NCBI RefSeq assembly: GCF_041052385.1
Contig: NZ_CP163439.1
Coordinates: 682,001-746,000, forward strand
From: Streptomyces sp. R28
GTDB lineage: Bacteria > Actinomycetota > Actinomycetes > Streptomycetales > Streptomycetaceae
Direction: 5' to 3'
DNA length: 64,000 bases
Shown: positions 9,801-22,735 of the stretch, one piece after another
Numbering within the stretch: the stretch's first letter is position 1
Layout of the letters: the number at the start of each line of letters is the position of its first letter
The notes under the pieces: model-generated
What the model saw: only the letters and a program-made list of their open reading frames with translations
Database searches by the model: none
What the model was told of the DNA's origin: nothing
Program-made: the position numbers and the translations under genes

Positions 9801-12800
9801 GAGGTCTTCGAGCGCGGTGTCCGGGCGGCCTTCCACGGGAGTTCCGATCACGATGTCGTCGCCGGCGCCCAGCCGGTGCAGCAAGGTGACGAGCGTGGCG
9901 TGCAGCACCATGAAGGCGCTGGCGCCCCGGTCCCGGCCGAGCGCTTCGATACGGCCGCGCAGTCCGGCCGGCACCGTGAAGGGCACCGTGCCACCGCGCT
10001 GGGAGGCGACGGCGGGCCGGGGGCGGTCGGTGGGCAGCTCGATCTGGTGGGGGATCCCGGCCAGCTCCCTCGTCCAGAAGTCGACCCGGTCGGCGGGCAG
10101 TTCCCGCTCCCACAGCGCGTAGTCGGCGTATTGGACGGGCAGCGCGGTCCAGTCGGGGGCGCGGCCGGCGAGGCGGGCGGCGTAGGCCGTGGAGAGGTCC
10201 TCGGCGAGGGGCCGCATGGATGAGCCGTCGCCCGCGATGTGGTGCAGGAGCAGCAGCAGGGCGTGTGCCTGCTCCCCGTCGGTGAACAGTACGGCGCGGA
10301 TGGGCAGTTGGTGGTCCAGGGAGAACGGCATCCGGGCGGCTTCCGCCATCCCCGCGTCGAAGTCGGCCGGGTCGTACGACCGGATCGCGAAGCGCGGTTC
10401 CGTGTCGACGACGACCTGGTGCGGCCCCTCCGGGCCCTCGGCGATCACGGTGCGCAGGACTTCGTGCCGCCGGACCAGGTCGCCGAAGGCGTTCCGCAGG
10501 GCGTCCCTGTCGAGGGTGCCGGTCATCCGCAGGACGACGGGGATGGTGTACGTCTGCGCCTGGCCGTCGAGCCGGTCGAGGAACCACATCCGCCGCTGCG
10601 CCGCCGACAGGGGCACCCGCTCGGGCCGTTCACGCCGGACGAGCGGGGGCCGTACGGCCTCCGTCGGCCGCCCCGACAGCAGTCCCGCGAGTCCGGCGAC
10701 GGTCGTGTGCTCGAAGACGTCCCGCATGGACAGCTCGGCGCCGAAGTCGGCGCGGACGCGGTTGACCAGCCGTGCGACGAGCAGGGAGTGGCCGCCGAGG
10801 CGGAAGAAGTCGTCGTCGGGGCTCACGTCGGGCACGCCGAGGACGTCCGCGAAGAGGTCCGCCACGCGCCGCTCCGTGCCCTCGGCGGGCGGTCGGCCCG
10901 AGCCGTTGGTGCCGAGGTCCGGGGCCGGCAGCGCCTTGCGGGCGATCTTGCCGTTGGCGGTCAGCGGCAGGGTCTCCAGTACGACGAAGGCGGCGGGGAC
11001 CATGTAGTCGGGCAGCGCCCGCGCGGCGGCGGCGCGCAGGGCGGCCGGGTCCGCCGGGCGATCCGGCTCCGGCACCACGTAGGCGACCAGGCGCTTGTCG
11101 CCGGGGGTGTCCTCGCGGACCACCACGGCGGCCGCGTCGATGCCGGGCTGAGCCGTCAGGACGGCCTCCACCTCGCCGAGTTCGATGCGGAACCCGCGGA
11201 TCTTGACCTGGTCGTCCACGCGGCTGACGAACTCCAGCAGTCCGGCGGCCGTCCAGCGGGCCAGGTCGCCGGTGCGGTACATCCGGGATCCGGGCGGGCC
11301 GAACGGGTTGGCGACGAAGCGCCCGGCGGTCAGGCCGGGACGTCCGTGGTAGCCGCGGGTGACGAGGTCGCCCGCGACGTACAGCTCCCCGGCGGTGCCG
11401 ACGGGCGCCGGGCGCAGCAGCGCGTCCAGCACGTACATCTGCGTGTTCCAGGCGGGCGTGCCGATCGTGATGACGCCGGGTGGGACGGGGTCGCCGGGTG
11501 CGATGCGGAACAGGCTGCAGCCGATGGTCGTCTCGGTCGGGCCGTACTCGTTGAGGACGGTCACGCCGGGGTGCCGGGTGCGCCAGGCGTCCAGCACGTC
11601 GCCGAGCAACGACTCGCCACCGAGGACGAGTTGGCCGCCGGGTGAGTACTCCTCGGGCACCACGCCCAGCAGGTGCAGATGGCTGGGGGTGGCCTTGACG
11701 AAGTCGGGCCGGGTGACGTGGGCGTCCGGGTCGGGGCCGCCGGCGGTCCAGCGGACCAGTTCCACGGTGCCGCCGGAGATCAGCGGGCCGAACATGCCGG
11801 TGGCGGTGAGGTCGAAGGAGACCGGCGAGTGCACCAGGACGCGTCGGCGCAGGCTGTCGTACTCGTGCGTCGCCCAGGCCAGGTAGGCGACCAGCGAACG
11901 GTGCTCGACGACGACCGCCTTGGGTCGCCCGGTCGAACCCGAGGTGAAGATGACGAACGCGGCGTGCTCGGGCCGCCGGTCCACCCCGGTGAGCGGGGCG
12001 GGCGACTGCTCCGCGGTCGCCGGATCGCCCGTGTGGATGACTGGTGCATCCGTCAACGGGCTTACGGCTTCCGCGAGTTCGGCAGTCGTGACCACAGCGG
12101 CGGGAGCGATGTCGCCCAGCATGAAGGCGAGCCGGTCGGCCGGGTGCGCCGGGTCGAGCGGCAGGTAGCCGGCGCCGGTCTTCAGCGCGGCCAGCAGGGT
12201 CACCGGGATGTCCTCGCCGACCGGCATCAGGACGGCGACATACCGCTCCGGACCAGCGCCCAGGGCGATCAGGTGCCGGGCCAACTGGTTGGCGCGGGCG
12301 TCGAGTTCGGCGTACGACAGTTCGGTCGCGCCGAAGACGACGGCGGTGGCGTCCGGGGTACGGGCGGCCTGGGCCTCGATCAGGTCGGTGAGGGTGGCCG
12401 ACGGCACCTCGTGGCCGGTGGTGTTCCACTCGGTGAGCAGCAGCCGCCGTTCGTCGTCGTCCACGATGTCGAACTCCCCTACCGGGCGGCCGGGTTCGGC
12501 GGTGACGGCGGTGAGCAGACGGGTGAAGCGCGCCGCGATGCGGGCGGCCGAGTCGCGGTCGAACAGGTCGGTGGCGAACTCCAGGAGCCCGCTCACCCCG
12601 CCCTCGGGCCGCTCGGTGAGGAAGAACGACAGGTCGAACTTGGCTGCGGGCGACGCGACCGGCTGGACCAGTGCAGTGAGCCCGGGCAGGTCGACGGCGA
12701 GGTCGAGCGCGGCCTGCTGGTCGGCGTTGTTGAAGTTCAGGCCGGTCTGGAACAGCGGGTGCCGGGCGGTGGAGCGCGCCGGGTTCACCGCTTCCACGAC

Positions 12801-15800
12801 CCGCTCGAACGGCACGTCCTGGTGGGCGTAGGCGGCCAGGTCGGCGGCCCGCACCCGGCGCAGCACCTCGGTGAAGTCGGGGTCGCCGGTCAGGTCGGTG
12901 CGCAGCACGAGGTTGTTGGCGAAGAAGCCCACGAGGGGCGTCAGGGCGTCATCCGTGCGGTTCGCGACCGGTGAGCCGATGACGATGTCGTCGCCCGCGC
13001 CGAGCCGGTGCAGCAAGGTGGCCAGAACGGCGTGCACGACCATGAAGACGGTCGTGTGGTGCTCCCGGGCGAGCCGGACCAGGCCCGTGTGGACCTCGGG
13101 TTCGACGGCGAAGGGCACGGTGTCGCCGCGATGGGTGGGCACGGCGGGCCGCGGCTGGTCGAAGGGCAGCTCCATCTGCTCGGGCAGCCCGGTGAGCGTG
13201 CCGCGCCAGTGGTCGAGCTGCCGGGCCAGGGCACTGTCCGGATCGTCGGCCGCGCCCAGCGCCCGCCGCTGCCACACCGCGAAGTCGGCGTACTGGACGG
13301 GTAGTCGGTCCCAACCGGGCTCCTCGCCCCGGGTCCGGGCCGCGTAGGCGGTGGCGAGGTCGCGGGCGAGCGGGGCCATGGAGGCGCCGTCGCCGGCGAT
13401 GTGGTGCAGGGCGAGGAGCAGGACGTGCTCCCCGGCGCCGAGGTCGAACAGGGTGGTCCGCAGCGGGGGTTGGGCGGTGAGGTCGAACGGGGTGCGGACG
13501 GCCTCGGCCAATCGTGCCGCGAGCCCTTCCTCGTCGACGCTCACCACGGTCAGCGGCGGCACCGACGGCAGGACGATCTGGTGCGGGCCGTGTCCGTCCT
13601 CGGCGAAGACCGTGCGCAGCGCCTCGTGCCGCTGCGCCACGTCGGCCAGGGCGGCCGTGAGCGCGGGCACGTCGAGGTCACCGGTCAGCCGCAGCGCGAC
13701 CGGCAGGTTGTATGTCGGGGACGGGCCCTCGAAGCGGTGCAGGAACCACAGCCGTTCCTGTGCGTACGACAGCGGCAAGCGCCCGTCGCGCGGCTGTGCG
13801 GTGAGGCCGCCGCGGCGCGGTCCGCTACCGGCGAGCCGGGAAGCGAGCTTCGCCACGGTCGTCGCCTCGAACAGCACCGACAGTTCGATGTCGACGTCGA
13901 GGGCGGCGCGGATGCGGCTCGCCAGCCGGGTCACCAGCAGGGAGTGGCCGCCGAGCGAGAAGAAGTCGTCGTCGATGGAGACCTCGCCCGCGCCGAGCAC
14001 TTCGGCGAACAGCCCGCACAGGATCTCCTCCTGCGGGGTGCGTGGCCCGCGTCCGGTGGTGTGCGTGATGTCGGGGGCGGGCAGGGCCCCCCGGTCGAGC
14101 TTGCCGTTCGGGGTGAGCGGCAACGCGTCCAGGGTGACGATCTGGGCCGGGACCATGTACTCGGGCAGCCGGGCGGCGAGGCGGTCGCGTACGTCGTCGG
14201 CGGCGTCGAGCGGGGTGTCCGGGTCGGCGGGGACGACGTAGCCGACGAGCCACTGGCCGTGGACGGCCGCGGCGGCCCGGGCGACGGCCGGATGGTCGGC
14301 CAGCGCGTCCTCGATCTCGCCGAGTTCGACTCGGAAGCCGCGCAGCTTGACCTGGTTGTCGGCGCGGCCCAGGTACTCCAGCTCGCCGTCCGCCGTCCAG
14401 CGTGCCACGTCCCCCGTGCGGTACATGCGGGATCCGGGCGGGCCGTAGGGGCTCGCGACGAAACGCTCGGCGGTCAGGGTCGGCCGGTCGAGGTAGCCGC
14501 GCGCTAGCTGAACGCCCTCGCAGTAGAGCTCGCCGGGCACGCCCGGCGCGACCGGGGCCAGATTGGCGTCCAGCACGTACATGCGGGTGTTGGGGACGGG
14601 GCCGCCGATCAGGACGGTCTCGGTGTCCGGGCCGGCCGACCAGGTGGTGACGTCGACGGCGGCCTCGGTCGGGCCGTAGGCGTTGAGGAGCACGGCGTCC
14701 TCGTTCGCCGCGTGCTCGTGGAATCGGCGGACCAGTTCGGCGGGCAGCGCCTCGTCGCCGGAGACGACCAGGCGCACCGAGGCCGGCAGCCGGGACTCGG
14801 CGAGGTAGGCGCCGAGCATCGAGGAGCTGAGGTGGACGACCGCGACGCGCTGCTCGCTCATCAGCCGCTCCAGGTAGAGCGGGTCGCGGTGGCCGTCGGG
14901 GCGGGCGACGACGAGGGTGCCGCCGTGGGTGAGGGTCCAGAAGACCTCCCACACCGACACGTCGAAGCTCACGGGGGTGGACTGCAACACCCGCTCACCG
15001 GCGGTCAGTTGATGGTCGCGCTGCATCCACCACAGGCGGTTGGCCATGCCCGCGTAGGTGTTGACGGTGCCCTTGGGGCGGCCGGTGGAGCCGGAGGTGT
15101 AGATGACGTAGGCGGCGTTGTCGCCGTGCACCGGCACGCCCGGGTTCTCCGCGCGCCCCCCACTCTCGGGTCCGACACCGCTCTCCGGCCCGATGCGGTC
15201 GAACCCGTCCACGTCCCGGTCGGATATGAGCAGGGTCGCGCCGGAGTCGTCGAGGATGTACGCGATCCGGTCGGCCGGATAGCCGGTGTCGATGGGCACG
15301 TACGCGGCGCCCGCCTTGAGCACCGCCCACAGGGCCACGATCAGGTCCACCGAGCGCGGCAGCATCACCGCGACCCGTGACTCGGGGCCGACGCCCCGGC
15401 CGCGCAGGGCGTGCGCGAGGCGGTTCACGCGGAGGTTCAGCTCGCGGTAGGTGACGCGCTCGCCCTCGAAGAGGACGGCCTCGGCGCCCGGGTCCTGCGC
15501 CTCGAACCGCTCCACGATCGACCGCGGGTCGTCCCAGGAGAGGCCGGTGTCGTTCCAGCCGTGCAGCACCAGGGCGCGGTCGTCGGGGCCGAGTACGTCC
15601 ACCTCGGACAGCCGCTGTGCGGGGTCGGTGGTGACGTGCTCCAGGATGCGCACGAACCTGGCGGCGAAGCTCTCCGCCGTCCGCCGGTCGTACAGGTCGG
15701 TGGCGTACTCCAGGCGGCACAGCAGCCCGCCGTCCTCGTGGACGTGGCAGTCGAAGTGCACGTCGAACTTGGCGGTGCCGCTGGTCACCGGGCCCGGGTC

Positions 15801-18800
15801 GGCGGTGACGCCGGGCAGGTCGAAGCGGGCCTCGGTCAGGTCCAGCCAGGCCAGCATCACCTGGAAGAAGGCGTGCCGGGAGCGGGAGCGCTCGGGGTTC
15901 AGCTCCTCCACGAGGCGTTCGAACGGGACGCCCTGGTGCGCGTAGGCGGCGAGTCCCGTCTCCCGGACGCGGACCAGCAGCTCCTCGAAGCTCGGGTCGC
16001 CGGAGGTGTCCATGCGGTAGACGAGGGTGTTGATGAAGACGCCCACCACGTCGTCGAGCGCCGAGTCGGGCCGGTCGGCGATCACCCCGCCGAGCGGGAT
16101 GTCCTCGCCCGCGCCGAGCCGGGTCAGCAGCAGCGACACGGCGGCCTGGAGGATCATGAACGGGGTCGTGCGGGTACGGCCGGCCAGGTCCAGCATCCGC
16201 TGGTAGAGCTCCGGGCCGACGGGGAACTCCACATGGTCGCCGCGGTGTGTGGCCACCGCCGGGCGCGGCCGGTCGCCGGGGAAGGTGACCTCGGGCGGGA
16301 GGCCGTCGAGGTGCTGCTTCCAGTGGTCGATCTGGCGGGGCAGGTCCGCGGCGAGCGTCTCGCGCTGCCAGGTCGCGAAGTCCGGGTACTGGACGGCGAG
16401 TTCGGGGAAGCCGGGTGCGTCGCCGCCGGTCCGGGCGCGGTAGGCGGCCGTGATGTCCTCGGCCATCGGGCGCAGCGAGGCGCCGTCCGCCGCGATGTGG
16501 TGCACGACCAGCAGCAGGACGTGGGTGTCGGGGCCGGTCTCGTACAGCGTCGTCCGCAGGGGCACGTCGCGGGTCAGGTCGAAGGGGCGGGCGGCGTCGG
16601 CGGCCAGGTCGGGGGCGGCGTCCCGGACGAACTCCGTGGTGTACGGCGTCTCGGGCGGCAGGACGACCTGGTGCGGGCCGTCGGCGTCCTCCGGGTAGAC
16701 GGTGCGCAGCGCCTCGTGGCGGGCGACGAGGTCGGCCAGCGCGCCGCTGAGGGCGTCGGCGTCGAGGACGCCGGTCAGCCGGATCTGCAGGGGGATGTTG
16801 TACGTGCCGGAGGTGCCCTGGAGGCGTTGCAGGAACCACATGCGTTCCTGGGCGAACGACAGCGGGATCCGGTCGGGCCGTTCCTCCGCCGTGATGCGCT
16901 TGGCCTGGGGAGACAGGCGGGTCAGGCGTTCGGCGACGCCTGCGACGGTGGGGTCGGCGAAGAGGTCCCGCAGGGACAGGTCGACGCCGAACTCGTCGCG
17001 CACCCGGTGGACCAGACGGATCATCAGGATCGAGGTACCGCCGAGCGCGAAGAACTCGTCGTCGACGCCGACCCGTTCCACGCCGAGGACGTCGGCGACG
17101 ATGGCGCACAGCGTCCGCTCCTCGGGCGAGCGGGGCTCACCGCCCCCGACGGTGCGGGCGGTCCTCGCGGGAGCGTCGGCCGCACGAACACCGGTGACGA
17201 GCAGCCGGTCCTCCTCGCTCACGGCGGCCAACTCACCGGTGTGAACGTCGAGTCCGGCGGCCGCGCTGCCGATCAGGTCCGCCAGGAGGTCGGCGAGCCG
17301 AGCGACGGCCGTGGCGTCGAAGGCACCGGCGAGGTAGGAGAACCTCAGCCGCAGCCGCTCCCCGGGGAAGACGGAGAGGCTGACCGGGTAGTGGGTGCGC
17401 TCGACGAGGTGGGCGTGGGCGAGGCGCAGGCCGCCGGCCTCGATGCCGTCGCTCATCGGGTAGTTCTCGAAGGCGACGACGGTGTCGAACAGGGCGTCGA
17501 AGCCGGTCGCGCGGGTCATCTCCGCGAGGGAGGCGTGCTGGTGGGGGTGGAGGGACTGCTGCTCGTGCTGGAGCCGGGCCAGCAGCGCGGCCAGTGGTTC
17601 CTCGTGGTCGACGCGGACGCGGACCGGCAGCGTGTTGACGAACAGTCCGACCATCGACTCCGCGCCGGGCAGCTCGGGTGGCCGCCCGGAAACGGTCGCG
17701 CCGAACACTACGTCGTCGCGGCCGGTGAAGGCGCTCAGCAACAGGCCCCACAGGCCCTGCACGACGGTGTTGAGGGTGAGCCGGTGCGCACGGGCCGTCG
17801 CCGACAGCGCGTCGGTCAGTGCCTCGGGCAGGACGAGCTCATGGACGTCGTGCGCGTCGCAGGTGCGGTCGGCGGGGGCGAGCAGAGTGGGTCCGGCGAG
17901 GCCGGCGAGCTGCCGGCGCCACACCTCGGCGGAGGCCTCGTGGTCCTGCCGGCCGAGCCACGCCAGGTAGTCGCGGTACGGGGCGGCCGGGGCCAGTTCG
18001 GTGCCGCCGTACAGGGTGAACAGGTCGCGCACCAGCAGCGGCAGGGACCAGCCGTCCAGCAGCAGGTGGTGGTGGGTCAGCACGAGACGGTCGCCGAGCG
18101 CGGTGAACCGCAGCAGGGGCGGCCGGACGACGCTGAAGCCGCGGGCCCGGTCGCGGGCGAGGAACGCCTCCAGGTCGTCCTCGTCGCGCTGCTCCCAGCC
18201 CACCTTGACGTCGGCGGGGACCATCTGCACGGGTGCGCCGGCCGAGCGGCTGCGGAAGGCGGCGCGCAGGTTGGGGTAGCGGCGCAGCAGGGCGGTGGCG
18301 GCGGCCCGCATCCGGTCGGCGTCGAAGCCTCCGTCGATCTCCAGCACGAGCTGGCCGACGTACGGGTCGTCGGGCTCGTACAGCGCGAGGAAGAGCAGTC
18401 CCTCCTGGAGCGGGGAGAGCGGCAGGACGTCCGTGGCGCCGCGGAAGCGGTCCAGTTCCTCCTGGGTGATCCGCACGTGCGGCACGTCGGAGACGGTGAG
18501 GCCGCCTCGCGTGTGCGTGGCCAGCTCGGCCAGGGCTCCGGTCCACGCCTCGGCGAGGGCACGCACGTCGGCCTCCGTGAGGACGCCCGAGGGGTAGGTC
18601 CACTCGGCGGTGAGCGCGCCGCCACGGACGTAGGCGTCGATCTGGACGGCGTGGGTGAGGGCGAGACGGTCGTCGGCGAGCAGTTCCACGGCCGTTTCGC
18701 CCTCGGCGAGGTGCCAGCCGCCGAGGTCCTGTGCGTCCAGCCGGCCCAGGTAGTTGAAGGAGATCTGGGGCGTGGGCAGCCCGGCGAGGTGGTCGCGCAG

Positions 18801-21800
18801 CAGGTCGTGGCCGCGGCCGCCGTGCGGGACGGCGCGCAGCTCCTCCTTGGTGCGCTTGATCAGGGCGGCGTCGGTCTCGGTGCCGGGGCCCAGGCGCACC
18901 GGGTGGATACGGGTGAACCAGCCGACGGTGGTGGACAGATCCATCCCGTCGGGCAGGTGGTCGCGGCCGTGGCCCTCCAGGTCGACCAGGACCGGTCCCT
19001 CGCCTCGGTGGCGTTGTACGGCCGCCGAGAGCGCGGCGAGCAGGATGTCGTCCGGGGTCGCCCGGTAGGCGGCGGGCAGGGTGGTCAGCAGGGTGCCGGT
19101 GAGGTCGGCCGGGACGGTGACGGTGATCGAGCGGGCGGTGCCGTGGACGTCCTGGGCGGGGTCGAGCGGGCGGGCGCCGAGGACGGGCTCGGAGGCGGAC
19201 AACAGGTCTTTCCACAGGGGGATTTCGTCGTCCGGCAGTATGGCGAGGTGCTCGGCCCAGCGGCGCAGGGACGTCCCCGGCGGGGACAGTTCGCCGTCGG
19301 CGAGCGCCTCGGCGAGGTCGGTCAGCAGGACGCGCCAGGACACTCCGTCGACGACCAGGTGGTGGAGCACGAGCAGCAGCCGGCCGGACTCGAACCACAC
19401 GGCCCGCACCATCACCCCGTCGTCGGGCGACAGCGCACGCCGGGCGGCCTCCTTCTGCCCGGCCACGTCCTCGTCCCCGGCACGGGTCAGGCACTCCTCG
19501 GCCCGTACGGCGCCCACGGGCCGGATGCGCCGGCCTCGCATGCGCAGGGCGTCATGCCGGTCGAGCAGCTTCTGGAGGGCGGCGGCCATCCGGTCGTACG
19601 ACAGTCCGGGCCGTGCGGCGAGGAGGAGGGACTGGGCGAACCCGGCGGTGGGGCCGGCGCGTTCGGCCAGGCGCCGGGCCATCGGCGTCACGGGGAGCTC
19701 GCCGACCGGGTCGTCCTCGACGGACGGGGTCGCCGGTGCCGTCGCGGCGACGGTGGCGAGCCGGGCGACGGTCGGGTGGTCGAAGACGTCCTGGGGGGTG
19801 AGGCGCAGGCCCTGGCGGCGGGCCCGGCTGACGAGCTGGATGGCGTGGATGCTGTCCGCGCCGAGGGCGAACAGGTCGTCGTCCACGCCCAGTTCGGGGC
19901 GGCCGATCAGGTCCGCGGCAAGCGCGTGCAGGGTGCGTTCGGTGCCGGTCTCTGGCGCGCGTCCGCCGACGGGCCGCTCGGGGGCGCGCAGGGCATGGCG
20001 GTCGACCTTGCCGTTGGGGGTCACCGGGATCGACGGCAGGACGAACACGCTCACCGGCACCATGTGCGCGGGCAACCGGTCCGCGAGGTGGGCCCGCGGG
20101 TCGGTCTCCGGTGTGCCGGTCACGTAGCCGACGAGCTGCCTGGCGCCGGCGGCGGAGTCGTGGACGAGGACCACGGCCTGCTCGACGCCGGGCACCGAGG
20201 CCAGTACGGCCTCGACCTCGGCGGGTTCGACGCGCTGCCCGTTGATCTTGACCTGGTCGTCGGCGCGTCCGACGAACTCCAGGTCGCCGTCGGCCCGGCG
20301 GCGCACCAGGTCGCCGGTGCGGTACATGCGGGTGCCGGCCGGTCCGTGGGGGTCGGCGACGAACCGCTCGGCGGTCGGGCCGGGGCGGTCGAAGTAGCCG
20401 CGGGCGAGCTGGACGCCCGCGAGGTACAGCTCACCGGTGACGCCGTCCGGGACCGGTTGCAGGGCCGGATCGAGCACGTAGGCACGGGAGTTGTGGGTGG
20501 GCGTGCCGATGGTGACGGGCTCGCCGGGCGCGCAGGCGTGGGAGGTCGCGGTCACCGCGAACTCGGTGGGCCCGTAGGAGTTGTGCAGCCGCGCGCCGCA
20601 CTCGCGGTGGAAGCGGTCGGCGAGCCCGGCGGGCAGTGCCTCGCCGCCGCAGCTGACCATGCGCAGGGAAGCGGTCGGGATGTACTCGTCGAGGAACGGG
20701 CCGAGCATCGCCGGGACGAAGTGGATGACGGTGGCGTGTTCGTCGCGGACCAGGCGGGCGAGGTAGGCGGGGTCGCGGTGGCCGTCGGAGCGGGCGACGA
20801 CGAGGGTCGCGCCGCGGGTGAGGGTCCAGAAGACCTCCCACACCGACACGTCGAACCCGATCGGCGTCTTGTGCACGACCCGGTCCGCCGGGGTGAGCCG
20901 GTACTCGTCCTGCATCCAGGCGAGCATGTTGCCGATACCGGCGTGGGTGACGACGGTGCCCTTGGGGCGGCCGGTGGTGCCCGAGGTGTGGATGACGTAG
21001 GCGGCGCTGTCCCCCCGCGGGACGACGCCGGGGTTCGATTCGGGCTCGCCCTCGCCGAGGGTCCGTACGTTCTCCTCGTCGAGCACGAACGACACGCGGG
21101 CGTCGGCGAGGACGTAGGCGATCCGCTCGGCCGGGTAGCCGGTCTCGACGGGCACGTACGCGGCGCCGGTCTTGAGCACCGCCCACAGCGCGACGATCAG
21201 GTCGGACGAGCGGGGCAGCTTCACCGCGACCCGCGACTCGGGTCCCACACCCCGTCCGCGCAGGGCGTGCGCGAGCCGGTTGACGCGCGCGTGGAGTTCG
21301 CCGTACGTCAGCCGCTCGCCCTCGCAGACGACGGCCTCGGCGGTCGGGTCCTGGGCCTCGAACAGCTCCACCAGTGAGCGCGGTTCGGCCGGGCGGGCGG
21401 TGGCGTTGCGGGTGTGGAAGCGCTCCTGCTCCGTGTCGTCGAGCAGGTCGAGGGCGCCGATGGGCCGGTCGGGGTGCTCGGTTGCGGTGGTGAGGAGGCG
21501 GGCGTAGCGGTCGCGGTGGGCGGCGGCCGTGTCGGGGGTGAAGCGGCCGGGGTGGGCGTTGACGGTGAGCTCGATGCCGTCGCCGGCCTCGGGGTCGCCG
21601 TAGGCGTGCAGGGCCAGGTCGCGTACCGGTCCGGAGGCCAACTGGTGTGCCTCGGCCTGGACGGGCCCGAAGGGCAGGCGGGCGGCGGCGAAGGAGAGGA
21701 CGTTCAGGGACGGGCCGTTCAGGGAGCCCGGGTGGGCCGTGGCGGGGAGGTCGCGGCGGAGTTCGTCGTGCGGGTAGCGCTGGTGGCGGGTGGCCTCGGC

Positions 21801-22733
21801 CAGGCGGGCGGCGACGCGGTCGAGCAGTTCGGTGAAGGTCGTCGAACCGTCGACGGGGATCCGCAGCGGCACGTCGTTGACGAGCATGGCGGGTGTCGCC
21901 AGGGCGTGCGGGCTGAGCCGGGCGGCCATGAACGCGCGGACGAGGACGTCGTGAGCGCCGGTGACCCGGTGGGTGTGGGCGGCCATGGCGGCGATCACCG
22001 GCAGGGACCAGCGGGACCCGGTGAGTCCGCGCACGCGCAGGGCGGTCTCCTCGGGCAGCCGGAGATTCGCGCCGGGCAGGCTGGGTGCGAGTCCCGTGGC
22101 TCCGGAGCCCAGCTCGGTCGACTCGGGCAGGTCGGCGAACTCCCGCTGCCAGTAGGCGCCGTCGCGCTCGTGCCGGGCGGAGCCGAGGTAGGCGTTCTCC
22201 TCGGACAGGACCTCGCTGAGCGTGCCGAAGCCGCTCGCGGGTGGCTGCTCGCCCGCCGCGAGGGCCGTGTAGACCTCCAGCACACGGCGGCAGTGCAGGA
22301 CCTGTCCGTAGCCGTCGAGGAGGATGTGGTGGTAGCGGAAGTGGAACCAGTGCCGGTCGGAGCCGAGCCGCAGCAGGGTGTGCCGGAACAGCCGGTCGCC
22401 GGTGACCGGGACGGGGCGGGCCTGGTCGGCGTCGATCCAGGCCCGCGCGGCGCCGACCGGGTCGGCCTCGCCGCTGAGGTCCAGGTACTCCAACTCCCCC
22501 GTGACGGACGGGTCGACCGTCTGCCGAGCCGTCTCCCCGTCCTCGTGGAAGCGGACCCGCAGTGCCTCGGTCTCGGCCACGGCCTGCTCGACGGCCCGGG
22601 TCAGCAGGGCGCGGTCCACGGGGCCGGGGACGTCGTAGTAGATGCCGCAGGTGTACAGGGGGCTGTCGGGGGCGAGGCGCTGGGCGACCCACACCCCTTG
22701 CTGGGCCGCCGTGAGCGGAAGCGCAGTGCTCAT
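6828..22733 (-). CDS. Five-module lipopeptide NRPS, with module 2 lacking an A domain
   Basis: 5301-residue assembly line. Approximate landmarks by residue: C1 1-420 (acylating starter position, HHILLDG), A1 core 584, PCP1 Ser 960 (GADSIHAI), E 1005-1450 ([10 protein letters not shown]), C2 1460-1830 (HHHLLLDGW, of the type that follows an E domain), PCP2 Ser 1900 (GGTSILMI), C3 (HHIAADG, 2081), A3 2546, PCP3 2929, C4 (HHIAGDG, 3113), A4 3597, PCP4 3984, C5 (HHIAGDG, 4167), A5 4629, PCP5 5007, TE from about 5060 with GCSMGG at 5144. C2 runs directly into PCP2 with no A domain. Ten-residue specificity codes read by alignment to GrsA/EntF: A1 DVWHSGSVTK (Ser-like, unresolved), A3 DVWHVGAVDK (Ser/diamino-acid-like, unresolved), A4 DLTKVGEIGK (Asn), A5 DMTKVGEVGK (Asn/Asp-like). 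The A10 lysine is present in all four. The predicted chain is acyl-D-X1-?-X3-Asn-Asn, released or cyclised by the TE. The start is 2 nt after the ACP stop. Domain calls are firm, the substrates of A1 and A3 are not. Confidence 0.96.
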   Translation of the reverse strand: MSTALPLTAAQQGVWVAQRLAPDSPLYTCGIYYDVPGPVDRALLTRAVEQAVAETEALRVRFHEDGETARQTVDPSVTGELEYLDLSGEADPVGAARAWIDADQARPVPVTGDRLFRHTLLRLGSDRHWFHFRYHHILLDGYGQVLHCRRVLEVYTALAAGEQPPASGFGTLSEVLSEENAYLGSARHERDGAYWQREFADLPESTELGSGATGLAPSLPGANLRLPEETALRVRGLTGSRWSLPVIAAMAAHTHRVTGAHDVLVRAFMAARLSPHALATPAMLVNDVPLRIPVDGSTTFTELLDRVAARLAEATRHQRYPHDELRRDLPATAHPGSLNGPSLNVLSFAAARLPFGPVQAEAHQLASGPVRDLALHAYGDPEAGDGIELTVNAHPGRFTPDTAAAHRDRYARLLTTATEHPDRPIGALDLLDDTEQERFHTRNATARPAEPRSLVELFEAQDPTAEAVVCEGERLTYGELHARVNRLAHALRGRGVGPESRVAVKLPRSSDLIVALWAVLKTGAAYVPVETGYPAERIAYVLADARVSFVLDEENVRTLGEGEPESNPGVVPRGDSAAYVIHTSGTTGRPKGTVVTHAGIGNMLAWMQDEYRLTPADRVVHKTPIGFDVSVWEVFWTLTRGATLVVARSDGHRDPAYLARLVRDEHATVIHFVPAMLGPFLDEYIPTASLRMVSCGGEALPAGLADRFHRECGARLHNSYGPTEFAVTATSHACAPGEPVTIGTPTHNSRAYVLDPALQPVPDGVTGELYLAGVQLARGYFDRPGPTAERFVADPHGPAGTRMYRTGDLVRRRADGDLEFVGRADDQVKINGQRVEPAEVEAVLASVPGVEQAVVLVHDSAAGARQLVGYVTGTPETDPRAHLADRLPAHMVPVSVFVLPSIPVTPNGKVDRHALRAPERPVGGRAPETGTERTLHALAADLIGRPELGVDDDLFALGADSIHAIQLVSRARRQGLRLTPQDVFDHPTVARLATVAATAPATPSVEDDPVGELPVTPMARRLAERAGPTAGFAQSLLLAARPGLSYDRMAAALQKLLDRHDALRMRGRRIRPVGAVRAEECLTRAGDEDVAGQKEAARRALSPDDGVMVRAVWFESGRLLLVLHHLVVDGVSWRVLLTDLAEALADGELSPPGTSLRRWAEHLAILPDDEIPLWKDLLSASEPVLGARPLDPAQDVHGTARSITVTVPADLTGTLLTTLPAAYRATPDDILLAALSAAVQRHRGEGPVLVDLEGHGRDHLPDGMDLSTTVGWFTRIHPVRLGPGTETDAALIKRTKEELRAVPHGGRGHDLLRDHLAGLPTPQISFNYLGRLDAQDLGGWHLAEGETAVELLADDRLALTHAVQIDAYVRGGALTAEWTYPSGVLTEADVRALAEAWTGALAELATHTRGGLTVSDVPHVRITQEELDRFRGATDVLPLSPLQEGLLFLALYEPDDPYVGQLVLEIDGGFDADRMRAAATALLRRYPNLRAAFRSRSAGAPVQMVPADVKVGWEQRDEDDLEAFLARDRARGFSVVRPPLLRFTALGDRLVLTHHHLLLDGWSLPLLVRDLFTLYGGTELAPAAPYRDYLAWLGRQDHEASAEVWRRQLAGLAGPTLLAPADRTCDAHDVHELVLPEALTDALSATARAHRLTLNTVVQGLWGLLLSAFTGRDDVVFGATVSGRPPELPGAESMVGLFVNTLPVRVRVDHEEPLAALLARLQHEQQSLHPHQHASLAEMTRATGFDALFDTVVAFENYPMSDGIEAGGLRLAHAHLVERTHYPVSLSVFPGERLRLRFSYLAGAFDATAVARLADLLADLIGSAAAGLDVHTGELAAVSEEDRLLVTGVRAADAPARTARTVGGGEPRSPEERTLCAIVADVLGVERVGVDDEFFALGGTSILMIRLVHRVRDEFGVDLSLRDLFADPTVAGVAERLTRLSPQAKRITAEERPDRIPLSFAQERMWFLQRLQGTSGTYNIPLQIRLTGVLDADALSGALADLVARHEALRTVYPEDADGPHQVVLPPETPYTTEFVRDAAPDLAADAARPFDLTRDVPLRTTLYETGPDTHVLLLVVHHIAADGASLRPMAEDITAAYRARTGGDAPGFPELAVQYPDFATWQRETLAADLPRQIDHWKQHLDGLPPEVTFPGDRPRPAVATHRGDHVEFPVGPELYQRMLDLAGRTRTTPFMILQAAVSLLLTRLGAGEDIPLGGVIADRPDSALDDVVGVFINTLVYRMDTSGDPSFEELLVRVRETGLAAYAHQGVPFERLVEELNPERSRSRHAFFQVMLAWLDLTEARFDLPGVTADPGPVTSGTAKFDVHFDCHVHEDGGLLCRLEYATDLYDRRTAESFAARFVRILEHVTTDPAQRLSEVDVLGPDDRALVLHGWNDTGLSWDDPRSIVERFEAQDPGAEAVLFEGERVTYRELNLRVNRLAHALRGRGVGPESRVAVMLPRSVDLIVALWAVLKAGAAYVPIDTGYPADRIAYILDDSGATLLISDRDVDGFDRIGPESGVGPESGGRAENPGVPVHGDNAAYVIYTSGSTGRPKGTVNTYAGMANRLWWMQRDHQLTAGERVLQSTPVSFDVSVWEVFWTLTHGGTLVVARPDGHRDPLYLERLMSEQRVAVVHLSSSMLGAYLAESRLPASVRLVVSGDEALPAELVRRFHEHAANEDAVLLNAYGPTEAAVDVTTWSAGPDTETVLIGGPVPNTRMYVLDANLAPVAPGVPGELYCEGVQLARGYLDRPTLTAERFVASPYGPPGSRMYRTGDVARWTADGELEYLGRADNQVKLRGFRVELGEIEDALADHPAVARAAAAVHGQWLVGYVVPADPDTPLDAADDVRDRLAARLPEYMVPAQIVTLDALPLTPNGKLDRGALPAPDITHTTGRGPRTPQEEILCGLFAEVLGAGEVSIDDDFFSLGGHSLLVTRLASRIRAALDVDIELSVLFEATTVAKLASRLAGSGPRRGGLTAQPRDGRLPLSYAQERLWFLHRFEGPSPTYNLPVALRLTGDLDVPALTAALADVAQRHEALRTVFAEDGHGPHQIVLPSVPPLTVVSVDEEGLAARLAEAVRTPFDLTAQPPLRTTLFDLGAGEHVLLLALHHIAGDGASMAPLARDLATAYAARTRGEEPGWDRLPVQYADFAVWQRRALGAADDPDSALARQLDHWRGTLTGLPEQMELPFDQPRPAVPTHRGDTVPFAVEPEVHTGLVRLAREHHTTVFMVVHAVLATLLHRLGAGDDIVIGSPVANRTDDALTPLVGFFANNLVLRTDLTGDPDFTEVLRRVRAADLAAYAHQDVPFERVVEAVNPARSTARHPLFQTGLNFNNADQQAALDLAVDLPGLTALVQPVASPAAKFDLSFFLTERPEGGVSGLLEFATDLFDRDSAARIAARFTRLLTAVTAEPGRPVGEFDIVDDDERRLLLTEWNTTGHEVPSATLTDLIEAQAARTPDATAVVFGATELSYAELDARANQLARHLIALGAGPERYVAVLMPVGEDIPVTLLAALKTGAGYLPLDPAHPADRLAFMLGDIAPAAVVTTAELAEAVSPLTDAPVIHTGDPATAEQSPAPLTGVDRRPEHAAFVIFTSGSTGRPKAVVVEHRSLVAYLAWATHEYDSLRRRVLVHSPVSFDLTATGMFGPLISGGTVELVRWTAGGPDPDAHVTRPDFVKATPSHLHLLGVVPEEYSPGGQLVLGGESLLGDVLDAWRTRHPGVTVLNEYGPTETTIGCSLFRIAPGDPVPPGVITIGTPAWNTQMYVLDALLRPAPVGTAGELYVAGDLVTRGYHGRPGLTAGRFVANPFGPPGSRMYRTGDLARWTAAGLLEFVSRVDDQVKIRGFRIELGEVEAVLTAQPGIDAAAVVVREDTPGDKRLVAYVVPEPDRPADPAALRAAAARALPDYMVPAAFVVLETLPLTANGKIARKALPAPDLGTNGSGRPPAEGTERRVADLFADVLGVPDVSPDDDFFRLGGHSLLVARLVNRVRADFGAELSMRDVFEHTTVAGLAGLLSGRPTEAVRPPLVRRERPERVPLSAAQRRMWFLDRLDGQAQTYTIPVVLRMTGTLDRDALRNAFGDLVRRHEVLRTVIAEGPEGPHQVVVDTEPRFAIRSYDPADFDAGMAEAARMPFSLDHQLPIRAVLFTDGEQAHALLLLLHHIAGDGSSMRPLAEDLSTAYAARLAGRAPDWTALPVQYADYALWERELPADRVDFWTRELAGIPHQIELPTDRPRPAVASQRGGTVPFTVPAGLRGRIEALGRDRGASAFMVLHATLVTLLHRLGAGDDIVIGTPVEGRPDTALEDLVGLFANTLVLRADTSGDPTFEELLDRVRAADVAAYDHTDVPFEQLVEVLNPARSRSRHPLFQVMLTVNQEAVAPTLPGLDVTVGDVHGDRAKFDLSLTLVEGLEGVEGGEDGESGWSGWVEYASDLFDRATAESVAARYLRLLQEVTADPARPLHALPLLTPAEREDALVRRAGTARPLPQASLPEMFEAQVARTPHAVAVVADGTELTYDELNRRAGRLARHLAALGAGPETVVAVVLPRRPEVVVALLAVLKTGAAYLPIDPANPRARIDALVADAGAAIVLDEDALAAVPDNGAAADGDPGARVHPRQAAYLIYTSGSTGRPKGVVVEHGSLAAYLSEAAAMYPAAAGESLVHTSLAFDMPVTTLFTPLVTGGRVRFGELDDDTPTPDLLKVTPSHLRLLESLPDRVCDARNLVIGGEALDGTALQAWRERHPKAVVINEYGPTEATVGCVVHRLEPDNDLAAGPVPIGRPIGGARVYVLDEHLQPVPDGVWGELYLAGAGLARGYTGRPGQSAERFVADPYGPPGARMYRVGDRARWNRAGVLEYAGRVDDQVKVRGYRIEPGEIESALTALDGVARAAVMAREDRPGDQRLVAYVVPRQQSSAPLVADELRARLAATLPAYLVPSAFVEVDAIPLNANGKLDRRALPAPPDTAAGTGRAPRTPREALLCGLFAEVLGVPEVSADDDFFALGGHSLLGTRLIARVRAELGARVSVRTLFEASTAAAFAERLDAGPTEGDPDALAPLLPLRNTSASGTPLFCLHHVDGIGWCYAVLGPHLDEDTPLYAVQAAGIDGDDELPGSIGEMAQRAVELIREAWPSGPYRLLGCSMGGLLAHEVAVQLREAGQTVEALILLDTHLPHIDHDGVEPTEQQLRDHVPIPEDGPVQLTQELRADLVRVGAHIRRLTLRHVPRTFDGDAVLFHALRPSAPGEPLLDPADWRPHVTGRIDVHDVDVAHLDLLLGRSAESIGRTVAALLRTENDRKRN

Positions 22734-22735
22734 CG

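Noticed and set aside
15411..21377. 1988-codon open frame on the + strand, opposite the NRPS
   Set aside because: It mirrors the NRPS codons in a high-GC genome; its translation is Gly/Arg/Val/Gln-rich with no family motif, and the NRPS domains on the other strand are unmistakable.
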